NCBI GenBank assembly: GCA_031276985.1
Contig: JAISMA010000159.1
Coordinates: 1-6,239 of the forward strand
Origin: Helicobacteraceae bacterium
GTDB lineage: Bacteria > Campylobacterota > Campylobacteria > Campylobacterales > SZUA-545
Direction of reading: 5' to 3'
Length of the DNA stretch: 6,239 nt
Shown: positions 1 through 5,036 of the stretch, piece after piece
Position numbering within the stretch: the first letter of the stretch is position 1
Layout of the letters: every line of letters starts with the position of its first letter
Notes under the pieces: generated by a model
Seen by the model: the letters and a program-made list of their open reading frames with translations, nothing else
What the model was told of the DNA's origin: nothing
Database searches by the model: none
Program-made: the position numbers and the translations under genes

Positions 1-43
1 AACGCATTGGCGCGTTGAGCAAGAGGCGACAAAAGAAGGGTTT

Positions 44-454
44 ATGCTATTTACGAAGGCAAGCGAATACGCTCTGATGGCGATCATCGCCATTAGCAAG
101 CAAAACGGCGCGGCGGACGCGGTAACGCTTTCGTCCGACTTGAAATTATCCTATAGTTTTTTAGCCAAAGTTTTGCAATCTTTAGCGAAGGCGGGCATTT
201 TGGTCTCGCGCAAGGGCGCGGGGGGCGGCTTCGCGCTTGCAAAAGCGGCGCAAGAAATCACGATCGAAGAGCTGCTTCGCGCCGTCGACGATCGCTGCGC
301 TATGGTTTTCACCTGCTCCGCCGCGCTGTGCAACTGCCCAAGCGGCGAGGCGAAAAGCTCGCTATGCCTTATCTGGCCTTTTCTGAATCGCCTCCAATCC
401 AAAATTGACGATATGCTGGCGGCGACTAGCATAGCCGATTTGACCCGCGAATAA
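44..454 (+). CDS. Rrf2/IscR-family transcriptional regulator with candidate Fe-S cysteines
   Basis: This 136-residue protein has the family's usual length. The N-terminus MLFTKASEYALMAI is the hallmark opening of Rrf2 proteins. A winged helix-turn-helix follows: recognition helix around residues 36-50 (SYSFLAKVLQSLAKAG) and a glycine-rich wing at 56-64 (RKGAGGGFA), as in IscR, NsrR and RirA. The C-terminal half carries Cys85, 91, 96, 98 and 108. IscR uses three cysteines in a similar segment to hold a 2Fe-2S cluster, so redox, iron or NO sensing is an inference; the spacing here is not the IscR one. A dimerisation helix probably spans about 109-126. The ATG is preceded by a purine-rich AGAAGGG (34-40). 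The frame is open to the window edge, so the start rests on the family N-terminus. The stop overlaps the flhA start by one base, implying co-transcription. A homologous Rrf2 gene lies before flhA in Campylobacter, as I recall. The target genes are unknown. Confidence 0.9.
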   Translation: MLFTKASEYALMAIIAISKQNGAADAVTLSSDLKLSYSFLAKVLQSLAKAGILVSRKGAGGGFALAKAAQEITIEELLRAVDDRCAMVFTCSAALCNCPSGEAKSSLCLIWPFLNRLQSKIDDMLAATSIADLTRE

Positions 455-2685
455 TGGCGCAAGCTACCTCTTTGAGCCTGTTAAACCGCGTTTTTCCGTT
501 TTTGAAACATCTGCTCGCGCTTAAAGATTTGACAATCGTCTTTTTTGTCGTCGGCATTATGGCGATTATTATCGTTCCGCTTCCTAGCTGGCTTTTGGAT
601 CTGCTTTTGACGGTTTCGCTCTCGATCGCCACGCTGATTATTTTAATCTCGATCTTCATCGCCAAACCGACCGATTTTTCCACCTATCCAACGCTGATTT
701 TGCTGGTTACGCTTTTTAGGCTTGCGCTCAATATCGCCACTACGCGCATGATTCTTAGCGAAGGGCATAACGGAGCGGAAGCCGTTAGCGACATCATCGC
801 CAGCTTCGGCAATTTCGTCGTGGGCGGAAATTACGTGATCGGCGCGATCGTTTTCGTGATTTTGGCGCTGGTTAATTTCATCGTGGTAACCAACGGATCG
901 ACTCGCGTCGCCGAAGTCTCGGCGCGTTTTAGCTTGGACGCGATGCCCGGCAAACAGATGGCGATCGACGCGGATTTGAACGCGGGGCTAATCAACGAAA
1001 GCGAGGCAAAAAAGCGCCGTCAGGAGATTGTGGGCGAAGCGAATTTCTACGGCGCGATGGACGGCGCGAGCAAGTTTGTCAAGGGCGACGCGATCGCGAG
1101 CATTATCATTACGATCGTCAATATCGTAGGCGGCATACTAATCGGCGTATTTCAAAACGATCTATCCGTTAGCGAAAGCGTGGCGACTTATACGCTTTTG
1201 ACGATAGGCGACGGGCTTGTGGGGCAGATTCCCGCGCTGCTAATCGCCACCGCGACGGGCATCATCATCACAAGAGCGAGCAAGGAAGAGGCGACAAACT
1301 TCGCAAGCGGCGCGATCGAGCAGCTAGGGCGCGATTACAAAACGTTGCTAATCGTGGGATTTATCCTGTTGCTGTTTGCTATGGCGCCCGGTTTGCCCGC
1401 GTTGTCGCTTGGATTTATCGGGCTTAGTTTCATCGCCGTGTCGCTTTTGATACGCGACTCGCAAGATAGCGCCGTAAGCGGCTGGCTTAAAGCGAAATTT
1501 CCGTTTCTAAGCGAGCTTGGCGGCGCGGACGCGAGCGCGGCTTTGAAACCTTCGCGCAAAAAAGGCGACGGCGCGAAAGAAAGCGCCCAAAAAGCGAAGG
1601 AAAAAACGCCCGAAGAACGCGCAAAAGAAGAAGAAGCCGCGCTGGAACGCGCTTTGAAGGTGGAGTTGCTGGAACTTGATATGGGCTATCAGCTTATTAA
1701 ATTAGCCGACGACAAGCAGGGCGGCGATCTAAGCGATCGCATTCGCGCTATGCGGCGCAAAGTGGCGGGCGAATTCGGCTTTTTGATGCCGCAGGTTTAT
1801 ATATGCGACAATCTTCAGCTTGATCCAAACAGCTACGAAATACTGCTAAAAGGCGTAGCGGTGGGAAGCGGACAGGTTTATCCAGGGCAGTTTCTGGCGA
1901 TCAACAGCGGACTTGCCGTAGACGAGATCGACGGCGTAGCCGCCAAAGAGCCCGCCTTTGGTTTGGACGCGATCTGGATTCACGGCGATAAAAAAAGCGA
2001 CGCAATCGTCAAAGGCTACACGGTCGTCGATCCCTCGACCGTTATCACCACGCACTTAGCCGAGCTGGTAAAACAATACGCCGAAGATATGCTCACCCGC
2101 CAAGACGCGCAAAAACTGATCGACTCGCTCAAAAAAGAGTATCCGTCCGTTGTCGACGACGCGCTGAAAGCCGCGGGGGGCGTGGGTTTGATCCAAAGCG
2201 TGCTGAAAAATCTGTTGCGCGAGAAAATCCCGATCAAAGATATGCTAACCATTATGGAGACGATTGCCGATTGCGCGGCGGCGGTTAGAAATCCCGAAAT
2301 TTTGACCGAGCAGACGCGATCCAAACTTGCGCGGACGATTACGAATATGTACAAATCCGAAGGCGGCGTTATGCGTATTCTAACGTTGGACGCCGCTACG
2401 GAACAGCGATTTTTGGACAAGCTAAAAGATCAAAACGGCGCGCGCAATCTGGTATTAAACGTCAAAGAGATCGCCGCGTTTATCGACGCTACCAGAGTCA
2501 AAAAAGAGGAATTGATCGTAAAAGGCGTTTCGCCCGCGATCCTGATTGTGGATCCGCTTTTGCGCCGATCGATCGCGCAGATTTACGAGCGTTTCAGCGT
2601 CGATATAGTTACCCTAAGCCACGCCGAAATCGACCCGTCGGCGCAGTTTGAAGCGTTAGGAAGCGTCGCGATAAATGAAAATTGA
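454..2685 (+). CDS. flhA: Flagellar type III export apparatus protein FlhA
   Basis: FlhA forms the nonameric ring of the flagellar export gate in the inner membrane and, with its cytoplasmic domain, receives chaperone-substrate complexes and helps use the proton motive force. The 743 residues fit the family (about 690-730), slightly long. Residues ~25-335 contain about eight hydrophobic segments. The FHIPEP signature is at ~151-180 (TRVAEVSARFSLDAMPGKQM, then AIDADLNAGLI). The stretch 202-212 (MDGASKFVKGD) holds an Asp that should match the conserved charged residue needed for export. A Lys/Glu-rich linker (~365-400) leads to the cytoplasmic FlhA-C domain (~405-735). Flagellar FlhA rather than a virulence SctV homologue is favoured by the closeness to Campylobacter/Helicobacter FlhA and by the Rrf2 neighbour. 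The ATG shares its A with the upstream TAA stop and has no clear Shine-Dalgarno of its own, suggesting translational coupling. No T-rich terminator is visible downstream. Confidence 0.97.
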   Translation: MAQATSLSLLNRVFPFLKHLLALKDLTIVFFVVGIMAIIIVPLPSWLLDLLLTVSLSIATLIILISIFIAKPTDFSTYPTLILLVTLFRLALNIATTRMILSEGHNGAEAVSDIIASFGNFVVGGNYVIGAIVFVILALVNFIVVTNGSTRVAEVSARFSLDAMPGKQMAIDADLNAGLINESEAKKRRQEIVGEANFYGAMDGASKFVKGDAIASIIITIVNIVGGILIGVFQNDLSVSESVATYTLLTIGDGLVGQIPALLIATATGIIITRASKEEATNFASGAIEQLGRDYKTLLIVGFILLLFAMAPGLPALSLGFIGLSFIAVSLLIRDSQDSAVSGWLKAKFPFLSELGGADASAALKPSRKKGDGAKESAQKAKEKTPEERAKEEEAALERALKVELLELDMGYQLIKLADDKQGGDLSDRIRAMRRKVAGEFGFLMPQVYICDNLQLDPNSYEILLKGVAVGSGQVYPGQFLAINSGLAVDEIDGVAAKEPAFGLDAIWIHGDKKSDAIVKGYTVVDPSTVITTHLAELVKQYAEDMLTRQDAQKLIDSLKKEYPSVVDDALKAAGGVGLIQSVLKNLLREKIPIKDMLTIMETIADCAAAVRNPEILTEQTRSKLARTITNMYKSEGGVMRILTLDAATEQRFLDKLKDQNGARNLVLNVKEIAAFIDATRVKKEELIVKGVSPAILIVDPLLRRSIAQIYERFSVDIVTLSHAEIDPSAQFEALGSVAINEN

Positions 2686-2694
2686 GGTAATCTA

Positions 2695-2723
2695 TTCGCG
2701 TCGAATTCGGGTAAAACTACAAT
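2695..2723 (+). promoter_or_regulatory. Candidate sigma-70-type promoter of the oad operon
   Basis: A good -10 box, TACAAT (2718-2723, one mismatch to TATAAT), lies ten bases after the end of an AT-rich run that begins beyond a weak -35-like TTCGCG (2695-2700) at 17-base spacing. In Campylobacterota the -35 element is often poorly conserved, so its weakness does not count strongly against the call. Transcription would begin near 2730 and run through the decayed oadG copy into oadG, oadA and oadB. It is the best promoter candidate in the 284-base gap after flhA; activity is inferred only. Confidence 0.45.
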
Positions 2724-2734
2724 AAACCATAAAG

Positions 2735-2741
2735 AAGGAGG
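2735..2741 (+). promoter_or_regulatory. Orphan Shine-Dalgarno sequence without a start codon
   Basis: AAGGAGG is a perfect ribosome binding site, the strongest in the gap, placed shortly after the candidate promoter. In the next 15 bases there is no ATG, GTG or TTG: the sequence reads GCGTAGTAGGCG, with GTA triplets at 2743 and 2746. I infer that it is the old ribosome binding site of the decayed oadG copy, whose start codon was lost. It could still bind ribosomes or mask the leader RNA. Confidence 0.5.
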
Positions 2742-2778
2742 CGTAGTAGGCGCAGAGCGGATAATTTCTAATTAGCCG

Positions 2779-2824
2779 AAAACGGCGTTTGGACGCTTGC
2801 GTTTTGAAGCGGTTTTCAAAACGC
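2779..2824 (+). other. Two mutually exclusive hairpins in the oad leader
   Basis: A perfect 9-base-pair inverted repeat pairs GCGTTTTGA (2799-2807) with TCAAAACGC (2816-2824) around an 8-base loop. The same CGTTTT (2800-2805) can instead pair with AAAACG (2779-2784), enclosing a small GCGT/ACGC stem (2785-2788 with 2793-2796, loop TTGG) and a 3-base bulge. The two structures share one arm and cannot coexist. No U-run follows the second hairpin (the next bases are GAGGAGG), so it is not a standard intrinsic terminator. It may be chance within the decayed gene, or a leader RNA switch. Confidence 0.35.
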
Positions 2825-2829
2825 GAGGA

Positions 2830-2877
2830 GGTTTCTGACAAGCTCTTTCCCAAAAGGCAAGAGTCGGCATTCGGCGC
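2830..2877 (+). repeat. Imperfect direct repeat, copy 1 (partner at 3079-3123)
   Basis: The segment opens with GGTTTCTGAC and closes with TTCGGCGC, exactly as does 3079-3123 inside oadG. Hand alignment gives 39 identical columns, 6 mismatches and 3 single-base gaps in copy 2. The offset between copies is 249 bases here and 247 at the GAATAT/GAATAC words further on, consistent with tandem duplication of a whole gene of about 0.23-0.25 kb rather than a local repeat. Confidence 0.7.
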
Positions 2878-2969
2878 AACTAAACCAAAAGTTTCGTTCG
2901 CGTCGTTGCAACAAGTCGTATTCGCCGCTATCGGCGAATATCAAAGAAGCGTAAAAAAAGGAAAAACAG

Positions 2970-3206
2970 GTGGAAAGTAGCGCATTGATATTGGAGTCTG
3001 CAAAGATAATGATCGTCGGTATGGCGACGGTCTTTAGTTTCTTGTGTTTTATGATTTTTTTTCTTAAAGCGCAAGGTTGGTTTCTGACGAGGTTTTTCCC
3101 GCAGGCAAAAGCGGCTTCGGCGCGATCAGGCGCGAAAATCTCGGACGAAACGCTTGGCAAAATCGCGCTCAAAGCGATCGACGAATACAAAAAAAGACGC
3201 GGTTAG
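2970..3206 (+). CDS. oadG: Oxaloacetate decarboxylase gamma subunit (OadG-like)
   Basis: This small 78-residue protein has the OadG plan: a short N-terminus, one membrane helix at about residues 12-33 (MIVGMATVFSFLCFMIFF within it), and a charged cytoplasmic tail ending in a helix with AIDEYKKRR. The gamma subunit anchors the alpha subunit to the beta subunit and stabilises the pump. Identification rests on size, topology and position immediately before oadA and oadB, since gamma subunits diverge quickly. The GTG start is chosen because AAGGA (2958-2962) lies 7 bases upstream and because it gives a normal pre-helix segment; an in-frame ATG at 3009 would leave almost nothing before the helix. 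The protein has no histidine, so it lacks the zinc-binding histidine tail described for Klebsiella OadG. Its stop lies inside the ribosome binding site of oadA, which suggests tight coupling. Confidence 0.85.
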   Translation: MESSALILESAKIMIVGMATVFSFLCFMIFFLKAQGWFLTRFFPQAKAASARSGAKISDETLGKIALKAIDEYKKRRG

Positions 3207-3215
3207 GAGGGCGCT

Positions 3216-5027
3216 ATGGCTAAGAAAAAAATCATAGAGGTAATGGACACAAGTTACCGCGACGGATTCCAATCGGTTTTCGGCGCAAGAGTCTTTATGA
3301 AAGATTTTATGTCCACCGTTCAGTCGGCGATCGACGCGGGAATCAGGCGATTTGAGATGGGCGGCGGCGCGAGGTTTCAGGCGCTGTTTTTTTATCTGAA
3401 CGAAAACGCCTTCGATATGATGGACGAATTTCGTCGCGTCGCGGGCAAGGACGCGATTTTGCAAACGCTCTCACGCGGCGTTAACTACGTCGGTTTGGAC
3501 ACGGGATCGCGGGAGATTATCGATCTGCACGCCAAACTGTTCAAAAAACACGGCGTTACCACAATCCGCAACTTCGACGCGCTTAACGACGTACGCAATA
3601 TCGAATACTCGGCTAAAGCGATCAAAGACGCGGGCTTAAATCACGAATTGACCGTTACCGTTATGGATCTGCCCCCAGGTTGCGTCGGCGCGCACGACGC
3701 GGCGTTCTACGCCAAAACGCTCAAAAGTTTTCTGGACGCGGGCGTTCCGTACGATTCAATCGTGTTCAAAGACGCTTCTGGCACGGCAAATCCGCGCAAG
3801 GTATTTGAAACGATTGCGGCGGCGCGAAAGCTGCTTGGCGACGACGCGCACATTCGCTATCACACGCACGAAACGGCGGGCATTGGTTTGGCGTGTTATC
3901 TCGCGGCGATCGAGGCGGGCGCGGACGGCGTGGATCTCGACCGCGAACCCGTCAGCGGCGGCACGGCGCACACCGATATTCTCGTAATGGCGCACGCGCT
4001 TAGAGGATCGCGGTTTGCGCTGGGCAATCATCTTGACGAGGAGCTTAATCTCGACAAAGTGCTAGAAAGCGAAACGATCTTGAAAGAGGCGCTTAAAGAT
4101 TACTTTATCCCGCCCGAAGCGACGCAGGTTTCGGCGATCATTCAGTATTCGCCCATGCCCGGCGGCGCGCTTACGGCAAATACGCAGATGATGCGCGATA
4201 ACAACTGTCTGGATAAATTCCCCGCCGTGATCGCGCAAATGCGCGAAGTGGTGGAAAAAGGCGGTTTCGGCACGTCCGTTACGCCCGTGAGCCAGTTTTA
4301 TTTTCAGCAGGCGTTCAACAACGTGATGTTTGGCAAATGGAACAAAATCGCCGACGGCTACGGCAGAATGGTTTTGGGCTACTTCGGCAAAACGCCCGTC
4401 GCGCCCGATCCCGAAATCGTCAAACTCGCCTCAAAACAGCTTAATCTGCCGACGACGACCGAAAACGCAATCGACATAGCCGATCGCGACGAGAAGAAAT
4501 CGAGCAAATGGGCAAAAGAACAGCTTGCGGCAAACAATCTTGAAACCAGCGACGAAAACGTGTTCATCGTCCTTTCGTGCGGCGATAAGGGAATCAAGTT
4601 TTTGCGCGGCGAAGCGACGGGAAGCGTTCGTCTCAAATCGGACGTCGCTCCCGCCGCGAAGCCTGCGGGCGGCGCGGAAGATTTCACGATTGTCGTCGAT
4701 AACCAAACCTATTTCGTCAAAGTCGCCGAAGGCAAAATCGCGGAATTAAGCGCGGCGGACGGCTCAAAGATCGCTTCAGGCGGCGAAAACGCGCCGATTC
4801 CTAGCGGCAAATCGCATACTATCGCCGCGCCAATGCCCGGTAGCGTGGTCAAGATCGCCAAAAACGTAGGCGATCGCGTTAAAGACGGCGAGCTTATCGC
4901 AACGCTTGAAGCCATGAAAATGGAAAACGAGATTTTCTCGGACTCAAACGGCGTAATCGCGTCGATCGACGCGCCCGTCGGAACGAAAGTGCAGGCGGGT
5001 CAAGCGCTTGTAACGATTGCGGCGTAA
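3216..5027 (+). CDS. oadA: Oxaloacetate decarboxylase alpha subunit / PycB-type biotin carboxyltransferase
   Basis: This 603-residue cytoplasmic protein transfers the carboxyl group of oxaloacetate to biotin, releasing pyruvate. Residues ~5-270 form the HMGL-like TIM barrel. Conserved points include RDGFQS (15-20, metal ligand Asp16), FKDASG with Lys185, which should be the carbamylated metal-bridging lysine, and HTHETAG with metal ligands His216 and His218. The PYC/OADA conserved domain follows to about 465. After a short Ala/Pro linker and a small beta segment (~489-505) comes the biotinyl domain (~535-603), with EAMKMEN placing biotin on Lys568. Length matches the ~600 residues of the family. 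The N-terminal third resembles Campylobacter PycB, the carboxyltransferase half of two-subunit pyruvate carboxylase. No biotin carboxylase (PycA) is in the window, whereas oadG and oadB flank it, so decarboxylation coupled to Na+ export is favoured. Start: ATG with AGGAGGG (3205-3211) four bases upstream. The biotin ligase must be elsewhere. Confidence 0.95.
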   Translation: MAKKKIIEVMDTSYRDGFQSVFGARVFMKDFMSTVQSAIDAGIRRFEMGGGARFQALFFYLNENAFDMMDEFRRVAGKDAILQTLSRGVNYVGLDTGSREIIDLHAKLFKKHGVTTIRNFDALNDVRNIEYSAKAIKDAGLNHELTVTVMDLPPGCVGAHDAAFYAKTLKSFLDAGVPYDSIVFKDASGTANPRKVFETIAAARKLLGDDAHIRYHTHETAGIGLACYLAAIEAGADGVDLDREPVSGGTAHTDILVMAHALRGSRFALGNHLDEELNLDKVLESETILKEALKDYFIPPEATQVSAIIQYSPMPGGALTANTQMMRDNNCLDKFPAVIAQMREVVEKGGFGTSVTPVSQFYFQQAFNNVMFGKWNKIADGYGRMVLGYFGKTPVAPDPEIVKLASKQLNLPTTTENAIDIADRDEKKSSKWAKEQLAANNLETSDENVFIVLSCGDKGIKFLRGEATGSVRLKSDVAPAAKPAGGAEDFTIVVDNQTYFVKVAEGKIAELSAADGSKIASGGENAPIPSGKSHTIAAPMPGSVVKIAKNVGDRVKDGELIATLEAMKMENEIFSDSNGVIASIDAPVGTKVQAGQALVTIAA

Positions 5028-5036
5028 GGATTGGCG

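Larger units (their letters stand above)
2743..2980 (+). pseudogene. Decayed duplicate of oadG (sodium-pump decarboxylase gamma subunit)
   Basis: This stretch resembles the intact oadG just downstream. Positions 2830-2877 align with 3079-3123 at 39 identical columns of 48 by hand. In the matching frame the translation FLTSSFPKGKS (from 2832) parallels FLTRFFPQAKA. Near the end, a different frame reads KVSFASLQQVVFAAIGEYQR (about 2893-2952), which parallels KISDETLGKIALKAIDEYKK of OadG, typical of gamma-subunit tails. Upstream, GVWTLAF (from 2793-ish, in the FLT frame) recalls GMATVFSF of the OadG membrane helix but runs into a TGA. So the start codon is missing, the membrane segment is shortened by roughly 20-25 bases and broken by a stop, and at least one frameshift separates middle and end. 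A 63-codon reading frame from a TTG at 2789 covers only the tail and has no ribosome binding site. The stop (TAG, 2978-2980) overlaps the start of the intact gene. A sequencing error could explain one frame change but not all defects. Confidence 0.6.

Noticed and set aside
1..18. Possible last five codons of an upstream gene (NALAR then TGA)
   Set aside because: Five codons are too few to identify. They do not match the end of rpsO, the neighbour expected from Campylobacter.
2816..2840. Intrinsic terminator after flhA
   Set aside because: The 9-base-pair hairpin is followed by GAGGAGG rather than a T-run, and it lies more than 100 bases beyond the flhA stop, downstream of the candidate promoter.
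2789..2980. Small + strand gene of 63 codons from TTG
   Set aside because: No ribosome binding site precedes the TTG, there is no membrane helix, and only its tail resembles OadG. I treat it as part of the pseudogene, not a working gene.
2816..3190. Minus-strand open frame of 124 codons over the gap and oadG
   Set aside because: It is antisense to oadG and its decayed copy. Its internal resemblance between two segments (GKNLVRN and GKELVRN) merely mirrors the duplication on the + strand.
3216..5027. Alternative identity as methylmalonyl-CoA or glutaconyl-CoA decarboxylase alpha subunit
   Set aside because: Those alpha subunits are crotonase-fold carboxyltransferases with a separate biotin protein. 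This one has the HMGL-like barrel fused to a biotinyl domain, typical of oxaloacetate/pyruvate enzymes.
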